Source of the DNA: Roseateles sp.
GTDB taxonomy: Bacteria > Pseudomonadota > Gammaproteobacteria > Burkholderiales > Burkholderiaceae_C
Direction: 5' to 3'
Length of the DNA stretch: 64,000 nt
Assembly: GCA_019234295.1 (NCBI GenBank)
Contig: JAFALK010000087.1
Location: 50,369-114,368 of the forward strand
Shown here: one piece after another, positions 29,621-36,519 of the stretch
Position numbering within the stretch: the first letter of the stretch is position 1
Layout of the letters: each line of letters opens with the position of its first letter
Made by a program: the position numbers and the translations under genes
Notes under the pieces: generated by a model
What the model was told of the DNA's origin: nothing
The model's input: the letters and a program-made list of their open reading frames with translations, nothing else
The model's database searches: none

Positions 29621-29978
29621 CCGTCGCGCGCGAAGCCCACGGCCATCGCCACACGCCTGCGAGCACGATGAGGATCAGGCCGATGGTGCCCAGCAGGGGC
29701 AGCAGGCCCTGGGTCAGCAGGCCCTGGGTCAGCGGAGCCTCGTGGCGCCTGGCGGCGCAGCACCTCGCGCAGCAGCGATGCCCGTGATGAGCAGCGCGAT
29801 GAACGCCGGGAATGTCTGCCCCCGCGCCAGGTGCGAGTATCAGGAGAACAAGAGGACGGCCGCACTGATGCCGTTCAGGCAGAACTCGGCAGGCATGGAG
29901 GGATTTGTCAGTACTGCAAGCCCCCCTGGGCCTTTCCTCGCTTCTCGCTTTGGCTTTGCCCTTGGCCGCTCTGGCGCG
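29621..29978. other. Gene-free stretch with a possible decayed membrane-protein remnant
   Basis: No intact gene. On the minus strand, from about 29896 to 29640, a broken reading can be assembled: MPAEFCLNGISAAVLLFS then a stop, a short stretch with FPAFIALLITGIAAA, then after a frame change APLTQGLLTQGLLPLLG and TIGLILIVLAGVWRW. These pieces look like membrane segments, suggesting a small integral-membrane gene disrupted by a stop and a frameshift. The family is not recognisable. A 15-bp tandem repeat lies inside. Confidence 0.3.
29702..29731. repeat. 15-bp tandem repeat
   Basis: GCAGGCCCTGGGTCA occurs twice head-to-tail (29702-29716 and 29717-29731). In the decayed minus-strand frame each copy encodes the same five residues (LLTQG), so it keeps frame and may be a slippage duplication within the former gene. 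Confidence 0.7.
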
Positions 29979-30443
29979 TCAGTTGCAGGCGTTGGCAGCT
30001 GCGGTCAAATTGCCCTTGGCGCGGGCGTCCAGGCAGGCCTGCGAGTAGGCCTTCTGGTCTCGCAGCGTCTGGTCCTTGTCGCGGTCGGCGTCAGCCTTAT
30101 TTTTCTTTGCGTAGGGCGCGGCGGCAGCCAGGTCCACGTCCAGATTCGGCGCATTGGCCGGACGCTCCAGCGTGGCGAGCTGGTCGTCGCCGGCATTGAG
30201 CCGGGTCCAGAAGGTGGTCTTGGCACCGCTGGCCCAGACGGCCGTCACCTCGGGTGTGTCCACGCTAGGCTTGCCGTCGGTCGGATAGGTGCGGCGCACC
30301 GGCGCCGTGCCTAGCAGGGTCGTGCCCTGGTAGATCTTGGCGCCTTCGGGCTTGGTCTCGTAGGTGAGCATCGCGCCGGTCTTGGGCGCATCGGCGCAGG
30401 CGCTCAATAGCGCCGCAAGCGCCAGGGGAATCAATACGCGCAT
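29979..30443 (-). CDS. PEGA-like lipoprotein downstream of the halogenase
   Basis: 154 residues; the lipobox LSAC follows a short hydrophobic signal (MRVLIPLALAALLSAC). The segment YETKPEGAKIYQGTTLLG and then TYPTDG is typical of a PEGA-type beta domain, usually found in surface or periplasmic proteins. The C-terminal third is Ala/Lys/Asp-rich. ATG 30443 has AAGGAGA six bases upstream. It starts 20 bp past the halogenase stop, so both are probably on the TonB-receptor transcript. Role unknown; outer-membrane anchoring near the receptor is a guess. Confidence 0.75.
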   Translation of the reverse strand: MRVLIPLALAALLSACADAPKTGAMLTYETKPEGAKIYQGTTLLGTAPVRRTYPTDGKPSVDTPEVTAVWASGAKTTFWTRLNAGDDQLATLERPANAPNLDVDLAAAAPYAKKNKADADRDKDQTLRDQKAYSQACLDARAKGNLTAAANACN

Positions 30444-30462
30444 CGTCACTCTCCTTGCTCTC

Positions 30463-31983
30463 TTACATGGTCTTGATCGAGGGCGCCTTGCAATGCTCGG
30501 CGATGAAATCCGCATGCTTGGGCATGTAGTCCACGCAGGTGCTGATGACGCTCTCCACTTCCTCGAGATACTTCTGGATCTCGTCCTCGGGCAGCAGATC
30601 AGTCAGCGGATGGTAGGACTGCGCCTGGATACGCTGACCATGCAGGACCTGCAGCCAGCTGACCTTGGTGAACAGCTCATTGCCCTCGCGCAAGACGCGG
30701 CCGTGGCTGCGAAACAGCTCGATTCGCTCAGCCAAGCTCTGCGGGATCTCCATCTCGCGGCAGTAGTTCCAGAACGGGGTGTCAGTGCGTTCCGTGGCCT
30801 TGTAGTGCAGGATGATGAAGTCACGCACCCACTCGAACTCCTGCTGCATCACGCGGTTGTACTCGCGCGTGTCGGCCGCACTGAATCCGGCCCCGGGGAA
30901 GAAGGTCAGCAGGTGGGCGATGCCCATCTGGACGAGATGAATGCTCGTCGACTCGAGTGGTTCGACAAAGCCGCTAGCCAGGCCGATGGACACCACGTTC
31001 TTGTTCCAGGCCTTCTTGCGCCGGCCGGTGACGAAGCGGATCGGCCGCGGATCGGCCAGCGGCTGGCCGTCGAGGTTGGCCAGCAGCGTGGCCACGGCCT
31101 CGTCATCGCTGATGTACTTGCTGCAATAGACATGGCCGTTGCCGATGCGGTGCTGCAGCGGGATGCGCCATTGCCAGCCGGCCGTGCGAGCGGTGGCTCG
31201 GGTGTAGGGCAACAGTTCGGGCGCGGAGGAACAGGGAACGGCCGCGGCGCGGTCGCAAGGCAGCCAGTGCGACCAGTCTTCGTAGCCGGTCTCCAGCGCA
31301 CCTTCGATCAACAAGGCGCGGAAGCCCGAGCAGTCGATGAAGAGCTCGCCCTCGACCTTCTGCCCGCTTTGGAGATGCACGGCCGTCACATGGCCATCGC
31401 CCTCACGGGTCTGCACTTCGGTGATGCGGCCTTCGACGCGCTGAACACCACGCTCTTCGGCGTAGCCGCGCAGGAACTTTGCATAGAGATGGGCGTCGAA
31501 GTGATACGCATGGGCGATCTGTGCCAGCGGTGAATTGGGCAGATCCGGTCGCGCGCGCATGAACTTGTTGTGCACGCAGGCGGCCGTGTTGATCGAGTAG
31601 TGATCCAGCCCCTTGGCCTTGCCGGCCAGGTATTGTTTGAGCCAGTACTGGTGGAAATCCACCGTCCAGTTGTCCTGGCCAATGACGCCAAAGCCGTGGA
31701 TGTAGCGGTCTCCCAGGCGGCTCCAATTGACGAACTCGATGCCCAGCTTGAAGGTAGCCTGGGTCTTCTTGACGAAGTCGTTTTCGTCGAGGTCCAGCAT
31801 GCGGTTGAAAAGTCCGATCATCGGAATCGTGGCTTCGCCGACGCCGATGGTGCCGATCTCGTCGGATTCGACGAGCTTGACCTCGTACTTGCCACGCAGC
31901 ACCTTGGCAAAGGCTGCGGCTGTCATCCAGCCGGAGGTGCCACCGCCGACGATGACGATGGTCTTGAGTTTTACTGCTTCCAA
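30463..31983 (-). CDS. Flavin-dependent tryptophan-halogenase family protein
   Basis: 506 residues from the TTG at 31983. FADH2-dependent halogenases make HOCl or HOBr that is channelled to a catalytic Lys. Visible: the FAD motif GGGTSGW (residues 13-19), GVGEATIP, Lys79 in ATFKLGIEFVNW (the number of the catalytic Lys in PrnA and RebH), the family signature WQWRIP (270-275), and Glu344 in PLEST (catalytic Glu in PrnA is 346). All key residues are present, so the enzyme should be active. The TTG has AGGAG ten bases upstream; ATG 32019 is an alternative without one. Family members beside TonB-dependent receptors are known, usually of unknown substrate. Confidence 0.9.
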   Translation of the reverse strand: MEAVKLKTIVIVGGGTSGWMTAAAFAKVLRGKYEVKLVESDEIGTIGVGEATIPMIGLFNRMLDLDENDFVKKTQATFKLGIEFVNWSRLGDRYIHGFGVIGQDNWTVDFHQYWLKQYLAGKAKGLDHYSINTAACVHNKFMRARPDLPNSPLAQIAHAYHFDAHLYAKFLRGYAEERGVQRVEGRITEVQTREGDGHVTAVHLQSGQKVEGELFIDCSGFRALLIEGALETGYEDWSHWLPCDRAAAVPCSSAPELLPYTRATARTAGWQWRIPLQHRIGNGHVYCSKYISDDEAVATLLANLDGQPLADPRPIRFVTGRRKKAWNKNVVSIGLASGFVEPLESTSIHLVQMGIAHLLTFFPGAGFSAADTREYNRVMQQEFEWVRDFIILHYKATERTDTPFWNYCREMEIPQSLAERIELFRSHGRVLREGNELFTKVSWLQVLHGQRIQAQSYHPLTDLLPEDEIQKYLEEVESVISTCVDYMPKHADFIAEHCKAPSIKTM

Positions 31984-32027
31984 AATGCGCTCGCTCCTGG
32001 TCGGGCCGATCCTGGCCATGAATGCAC

Positions 32028-32067
32028 GGGAGCCCCCGCACCGGCTTGCACCGGCCCGGGGGCTCCC
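32028..32067. terminator. Strong hairpin between TonB receptor and halogenase genes
   Basis: GGGAGCCCCCG (32028-32038) and CGGGGGCTCCC (32057-32067) are perfect 11-bp arms around an 18-base loop. Read on the minus strand it follows the receptor stop and precedes the halogenase. There is no U-tract, so it more likely protects the receptor mRNA or attenuates read-through than fully terminates. Confidence 0.6.
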
Positions 32068-32094
32068 CATTCTTACGCCATTCGGCCGAAGGCC

Positions 32095-34944
32095 TTATTG
32101 GTACTTGTAGCTCACCATCAGGATGTACTGATGGCCGGTCTTGGTCGGCGAGCCCCAGGTGCCTACGGTGGTGCTCTGGACGTAGCTCGGGTCGTTCAGG
32201 TTGTTGCCCTCGAAACGAACCGCCAGGCCCTTGCCCCAGCCGGACTGGACCTCGTAGCCGACTTGCGCAGACACCCAGCTCGAGCCCTTGATGTACTGCA
32301 GGGTCGGGTAGCCGCCGATGGTCGAGTTGGAGACGCTGCCGACAAAGCTCGAGCGGTAATTGTCAGCCACGAAGGCGCTGAACCCCCACTTTTCGAAGTA
32401 CAGGATGGCCTTGGCGTTGCGCGTGGACAGGCCCGGCAGCGGCATGGTGCCCGAAGCGACGGTGTTGGTCGGGTTCAGGCCCAGCAGGTTGGGCATCTGC
32501 ACCGAGCTGCTCGTCACCGAATAGCTCGCCGACGAACCGAAGCCGCTGAGGTACTGCGTCAGCAGGTCGAATGGCAGCGAGGCCGTGAACTCCAGGCCCT
32601 TGATGTTGCCGCCACTACCGTTGACCGGCGAGGTGTACAGGCCGTTGTAGCCCACGCCTGCCGGCGGCGTGATGCCCACGCTCTGCGCCACCGAGGTGAA
32701 GTCGTAGGAGACGTTGCTCTGCTGGGCGATGTAGGAGTCGAGCTTCTTGTAGAAGGCCGCAGCGCTCAAATAGGCCTTGTTTCCGAAGTACTTCTCGAAG
32801 GACAGGTCCAGTGCAGTGGCCTTGAAGGGCTTGAGGTAGGGGTTGCCCGAGGAACCCGTCAGCTCGCCCTGCGCGCCGCCGTCGGGGCGCGCCTGGTTCG
32901 CGCTGTACGACACGGCCAGCGAGTTGCGCATGTTCGTCATGTCGTTGCGCGCGATCTGCTTGGACAGGCCAAAGCGCATGATCTTGCCCGCACCGAGGTC
33001 GCCCGACAGGGTCAGCGAAGGCAGGATGTCGGTGTAAGACGTTCCGTTCACCGAGAGCGTCGGCGACGGATTGGTCAGCGTCACACCGCTTCCGATGTTG
33101 GCGCGGTAGCCCGCGGCCTCTTGGTTGGTGTGGACGACCTGCAGTCCCACGTTGCCGCGCCAGGGAATACCGGCCCATTCCGTGTCGACATTGCCTTTGG
33201 CATAAAAGGTCGTGACCTTCTCGTCGACCGACCAGGTCTTGGAGAGGATGTCGTTGTTGTACTTGGTCTGCAGCGCTGCTCCCGGCCAGAGGTTCTCGCT
33301 CGGCTGGAAGGTCAGCATGTTCAGACCCGTGCCACCGACGTTGTTGGCCACGTAGGCGTTGCTCGGATAAGGAATCGTGTTGTAGGTATTGGGCGTGGCC
33401 GGAACGATCAGGCCTTCGGTGCCGACGCGGTCCTTGGTGCGCTTGGTGTAGTTGGCGCCGAACTGGACGTTGTTGAACACGCCGCCCTCGGGCAGATCGT
33501 GCGTGAAGTCCAGACGGAAGGCCTGGACCTTGTCGGTGATCGTCGGGCCCTTGTCGTAGCCATCTTGCGGGACGCCGCCAACGCCGCTCCAGCCGGTCTG
33601 GTCACGCAGCGTGATCGTGCTCGCATTGGTGTAGGCCGACGGGTTGCCAAGCGTCAGCTTCGGAATGCCGCCGCCGGTGGCGTCGAAACTCAGCGTATCG
33701 GCCGTGAGGATGCCGCCGTAGGCTTCGATGTCGCGCTCGATGCGCTTGGCCGTGTTGCTGCTGACGTCGGTGCTCATCTTCCAGGTCGGAGCGAGACCGA
33801 AATTCATGCGCCAGCCGATCGAGTCAATCGTGTCGTGATCGAAGATGCTTTCGGTGCGGTCAATCAGGCCGTGCGGGCCACCAGCGTCCTCGGCGCCCAG
33901 CGCAAAGGTGCCTTGGACGACGGCACCGTTGCTGATGGTTGCATTGGTGATGCCCGAGGTCGGCGTCCCCATCTGGATCTGCGTCTTCTGGTCCCGATCG
34001 TTGATCTTGGCGCGGTAGTAATCGACTTCAGTGTTGAAGTTCGCGTTCGGCTTGAAGCTCAGGATCGCGGCCAGGCCGTCGCGCTTGTCCGTCTGCTGGT
34101 CGGACTTGAAGCCGAAGCCGTTGCCGACCGTGCTGGCCAGGGGCACGCCCGCGTAGGGAGTGCCGTTGGCGAGCGTGCCGCTGGTGGCGTTGCCGCTGCC
34201 CCAGCCGTCATTGCCGACCGTGCCCGAGGTGCCGTCCACGCGTACGTAACCGATCGCCACGCCAATCGTTCGGTCCGCAAACTGGTCGATGTAGGTCAGG
34301 CTCTTGCGATGGCCGGTGCCGGAAGGAATGCCCTCTTTGGTCAGGCCGATGCTGTTGCGCACATTCTGATAGCTGGCGGCGAAAGTGCGCTTGCCGAAGG
34401 CCAGCGGATCGATGAGGCGAGTGTCCAGCGTGCCCGACAGGCCTGCCGCGGCCAGGGTGGCGTCGGAGGTCTTGTACACCGTGGCACTGGCGATGAGTTC
34501 CGCCGGATAGACGCTCAGGTCCACGGCGCGGCTGTCACCGGTGCTCGACTGTTCGCGGCCATTGAGCAAGTAGCCGGCGAAGTCGGGGCTGAAGCCGCGA
34601 ATGTTGATCACCGAAGCCTGACCCTGATTGGTCCGCTGCGTGGTCACGCCAGGCAGGCGCGCCAGCGAATCGGCAATGGTGGTGTCAGGCAGCTTGCCGA
34701 TGTCTTCGGCCGAGATGGCTTCGGTGACGCCGTCGTTGTTCTTCTTGACCGAGATCGCGTCCTCGATGCCCTTGCGGATGCCGGTCACGACCACGGTTTC
34801 GAGTTGCTGCGCGGGGGCCGCGTCCTGCGCTTGCGCGCCGACGGTCAGCATCAGCATGGCACAGCCCAGAGCCACGGGCTTCACGCCCGCGAGTTCGCGC
34901 GGAAGGCCCATCTGGGTCTTGCGCTTCTTGATGGAAGTTGTCAT
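32095..34944 (-). CDS. TonB-dependent receptor, maltodextrin type (MalA-like)
   Basis: 949 residues. Imports substrate through the outer membrane with TonB energy. A signal peptide ending VGAQAQ precedes a TonB-box-like ETVVVTGIR, then the plug domain (ISAEDIGKLPDTTIADSLARL is the classic plug text), a long beta-barrel and a C-terminal YILMVSYKYQ ending in an aromatic strand. It resembles Caulobacter/Xanthomonas carbohydrate receptors rather than siderophore ones. AGGAG lies seven bases before ATG 34944. With MalEFGK opposite and glk upstream, the likely cargo is maltodextrin. Confidence 0.92.
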   Translation of the reverse strand: MTTSIKKRKTQMGLPRELAGVKPVALGCAMLMLTVGAQAQDAAPAQQLETVVVTGIRKGIEDAISVKKNNDGVTEAISAEDIGKLPDTTIADSLARLPGVTTQRTNQGQASVINIRGFSPDFAGYLLNGREQSSTGDSRAVDLSVYPAELIASATVYKTSDATLAAAGLSGTLDTRLIDPLAFGKRTFAASYQNVRNSIGLTKEGIPSGTGHRKSLTYIDQFADRTIGVAIGYVRVDGTSGTVGNDGWGSGNATSGTLANGTPYAGVPLASTVGNGFGFKSDQQTDKRDGLAAILSFKPNANFNTEVDYYRAKINDRDQKTQIQMGTPTSGITNATISNGAVVQGTFALGAEDAGGPHGLIDRTESIFDHDTIDSIGWRMNFGLAPTWKMSTDVSSNTAKRIERDIEAYGGILTADTLSFDATGGGIPKLTLGNPSAYTNASTITLRDQTGWSGVGGVPQDGYDKGPTITDKVQAFRLDFTHDLPEGGVFNNVQFGANYTKRTKDRVGTEGLIVPATPNTYNTIPYPSNAYVANNVGGTGLNMLTFQPSENLWPGAALQTKYNNDILSKTWSVDEKVTTFYAKGNVDTEWAGIPWRGNVGLQVVHTNQEAAGYRANIGSGVTLTNPSPTLSVNGTSYTDILPSLTLSGDLGAGKIMRFGLSKQIARNDMTNMRNSLAVSYSANQARPDGGAQGELTGSSGNPYLKPFKATALDLSFEKYFGNKAYLSAAAFYKKLDSYIAQQSNVSYDFTSVAQSVGITPPAGVGYNGLYTSPVNGSGGNIKGLEFTASLPFDLLTQYLSGFGSSASYSVTSSSVQMPNLLGLNPTNTVASGTMPLPGLSTRNAKAILYFEKWGFSAFVADNYRSSFVGSVSNSTIGGYPTLQYIKGSSWVSAQVGYEVQSGWGKGLAVRFEGNNLNDPSYVQSTTVGTWGSPTKTGHQYILMVSYKYQ

Positions 34945-35039
34945 GGAATGTCTCCTCTTGTGGAACTACAGGTCAACCGGTTGCGAGGCCTCGTTGGACG
35001 GGGCTTCGGCTGGGGGTCTGCGATCAATCTGGGCGAATT

Positions 35040-35054
35040 TGTACCAAAACTAGA
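35040..35054. promoter_or_regulatory. Operator-like site C0 over the TonB receptor -10 box
   Basis: TGTACCAAAACTAGA matches the consensus at 9 of 12 arm positions. Read towards the receptor it contains TAGTTTTGGTACA, the same core as the glk site (TAGTTTTGTTACC) and the pulA site (TAGTTTTGCTACT). The putative -10 box TAGTTT sits at the same offset within the site as in the glk promoter, arguing that it is real despite the weaker match. Confidence 0.45.
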
Positions 35055-35075
35055 TTTGCGACGTGCAAACGTAAA
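35047..35075 (-). promoter_or_regulatory. Predicted promoter of the TonB receptor
   Basis: On the minus strand TTTACG (35075-35070) and TAGTTT (35052-35047) are spaced by 17 bp. The -10 box is embedded in operator-like site C0, the same design as the glk promoter. Confidence 0.4.
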
Positions 35076-35191
35076 CCCTAAACGTTGCGACAGCGCTACC
35101 GAGTCTTGCAAAAAGCTTCGATATTCCTAGGGTTAATACTTGTTTTTTGGCGAATCTGGACGCTGAAAAGCATGCCTGGGCGCTGACGACG

Positions 35192-35206
35192 TGTAGTCGA
35201 ACTACA
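35192..35206. promoter_or_regulatory. Operator-like palindrome C1
   Basis: TGTAGTCGAACTACA is a perfect 6-3-6 palindrome matching the consensus at every arm position. It lies about 250 bp upstream of the receptor start and 38 bp (centre to centre) from site C2, so two dimers could bind with limited phase difference. Confidence 0.7.
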
Positions 35207-35229
35207 AATCGTCCAGAAAATGCTGTGTT

Positions 35230-35244
35230 TGTAGCCAAACTACA
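35230..35244. promoter_or_regulatory. Operator-like palindrome C2
   Basis: TGTAGCCAAACTACA, one arm mismatch from the consensus, located directly after the glk stop codon and upstream of the TonB receptor. Together with C1 and C0 it gives the receptor three sites, the most of any gene in the window. Confidence 0.65.
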
Positions 35245-35249
35245 GCGTT

Positions 35250-36239
35250 TCAGCGTTGCGCTTGTTCGATGGCGAGGGCTGCGCCGGACAATGCAGCCAG
35301 GGTGTCCGTGATCAGGGCTGTCGGAATGGCCTCGAGGTAGCCCCGGAAACGCCCCTTGGATTCGAAGCGATCGCGAAATGCCGAGGTGAAGAAGCGCTCA
35401 CCCAGGCGCGGCACGATCCCGCCGCCGATGAAGACGCCGCCTCGCGCTCCGAGCGTCAAGGCCACGTTGCCTGCAAAGCTGCCCAGCAGCGCGCAGAAGG
35501 CATCGAGCGTGCGCTCGCAGACCGGGTCCTGGCCCGAGAGGCCGTGGCTGACAATCTGCTCGGTCGTCAAGGCGGCCACGCCGGTCGAGCCGAGCACGGC
35601 GGCCACGGCGCCATGCAGGGTTGGCATGCCGATGCCCGAGAGCAGTCGCTCGGCCGAAACATGCTCGTAACTGCGGCGCACATGCGCCAGCAGGGCGGCC
35701 TCGAAGTCGTCGGCGGCAGCCAGCGTGGCGTGCCCACCCTCACCGGGCAGCGCGAGCCAGATGCCGTTGCACGGCGTCACGCCGCCCACGCCCAGACCCG
35801 TGCCGGGTCCGATCACGGCCATGGCCTGGCCCGCGGCGGCTGCGGCGCCGGCTGCGGGCCAAAGGCGCAACTGGTCGCTGGAGAGGCGGGGTAGCGAGAG
35901 CGCCTGGGCCTCGAAGTCGTTGAGCATCAGCAGCAGGTCCAGGCCGAGCTCGGCCTGGGTGGCGGCGCGCGAGAAGCTCCAGTGTGCATTGGTGAGCTCG
36001 ATCAGGTCGCCGCCCACGGCCGTCGCGACGGCGAAGGCGGCGCTGCGAGGCGCGGGCGCCCCGGGCTGGAGCTCGGCAAGTTGCGCTAGGTAGGCGCGGG
36101 CGGCGCTGGCCGGATCCTTGTGCTGCGCCACGGGCAGCACGCGCACGTGGGCCACGGCTTCGCCCGGGCCGGCAATCCAGCCGAAGCGGGCGTTGGTGCC
36201 ACCAATGTCGGCAACGAGCCAGGGGAAGGCGCCGCTCAT
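35250..36239 (-). CDS. glk: Glucokinase (canonical)
   Basis: Phosphorylates glucose to glucose-6-phosphate with ATP. The 329 residues have every expected motif: phosphate-binding DIGGTNARF (11-19), catalytic Asp108 in LNDF, GPGTGLGVGG, sugar-binding GEGGH, SAERLLSG and the adenosine motif FIGGGIVPR. This matters because the divergent fusion protein has lost two of these motifs. It is transcribed away from glkR, with a promoter whose -10 box lies in an operator palindrome. It consumes the glucose made by MalQ and the glucosidases. Confidence 0.96.
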   Translation of the reverse strand: MSGAFPWLVADIGGTNARFGWIAGPGEAVAHVRVLPVAQHKDPASAARAYLAQLAELQPGAPAPRSAAFAVATAVGGDLIELTNAHWSFSRAATQAELGLDLLLMLNDFEAQALSLPRLSSDQLRLWPAAGAAAAAGQAMAVIGPGTGLGVGGVTPCNGIWLALPGEGGHATLAAADDFEAALLAHVRRSYEHVSAERLLSGIGMPTLHGAVAAVLGSTGVAALTTEQIVSHGLSGQDPVCERTLDAFCALLGSFAGNVALTLGARGGVFIGGGIVPRLGERFFTSAFRDRFESKGRFRGYLEAIPTALITDTLAALSGAALAIEQAQR

Positions 36240-36346
36240 GAATGGCGGCGGCAGGCGGCTTGCGTGCCTGCCGTGAAGACGAAGAAATGGAGCACGGTCG
36301 GTCTCTTTGTGTGGGCGCCGGGCGGTTGCCGGGCGCAGGGCGTGAA

Positions 36347-36361
36347 GGTAACAAAACTACA
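36347..36361. promoter_or_regulatory. Operator-like palindrome D over the glk promoter
   Basis: GGTAACAAAACTACA matches the consensus at 9 of 12 arm positions; read towards glk it is TGTAGTTTTGTTACC. It covers the predicted glk -10 box, so binding should repress glk. Confidence 0.6.
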
Positions 36362-36382
36362 GATTGCCTTCAAGCACGACAA
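36354..36382 (-). promoter_or_regulatory. Predicted glk promoter
   Basis: On the minus strand TTGTCG (36382-36377) and TAGTTT (36359-36354) are spaced by exactly 17 bp. The leader to ATG 36239 is about 110 bases. Confidence 0.5.
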
Positions 36383-36435
36383 ACCCTGTCCTTTGTACGA
36401 GGTACGCGACGGGTACGGCACTGCTGAAAATTCTG

Positions 36436-36450
36436 TGTAGTCGAGCTACA
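36436..36450. promoter_or_regulatory. Operator-like palindrome E (upstream of glkR)
   Basis: TGTAGTCGAGCTACA, one arm mismatch from the consensus, 70 bp upstream of the regulator's start codon. Its position suggests autoregulation; sites D and E are 89 bp apart in the divergent glk-glkR control region. Confidence 0.65.
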
Positions 36451-36519
36451 TCTCGTGCCATGCTGTCGCTACACCATAATGCAGCGCACCCGCCAGCCCG
36501 CCGCGCCTCCCTCAGAGCC

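Larger units (their letters stand above)
34945..35249. other. Regulatory region between the TonB receptor and glk
   Basis: 305 bp without a gene. It holds three copies of the locus palindrome (35040, 35192, 35230) and an apparent -35/-10 pair for the receptor at 35070-35075 and 35047-35052. It is richer in A+T than its surroundings, as expected for promoter DNA. glk ends at its right edge, so all signals here serve the receptor. Confidence 0.6.

Noticed and set aside
29602..29865. Minus-strand ORF of 87 codons after the glucosidase gene
   Set aside because: Arg/Ser/Pro-rich composition typical of a wrong frame; the membrane-like text lies in other frames of the same strand.
31570..35130. Long plus-strand open frame of 1,186 codons
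   Set aside because: It runs antisense to the halogenase and TonB receptor, has no recognisable domain, and is the expected shadow of high-GC codon use.
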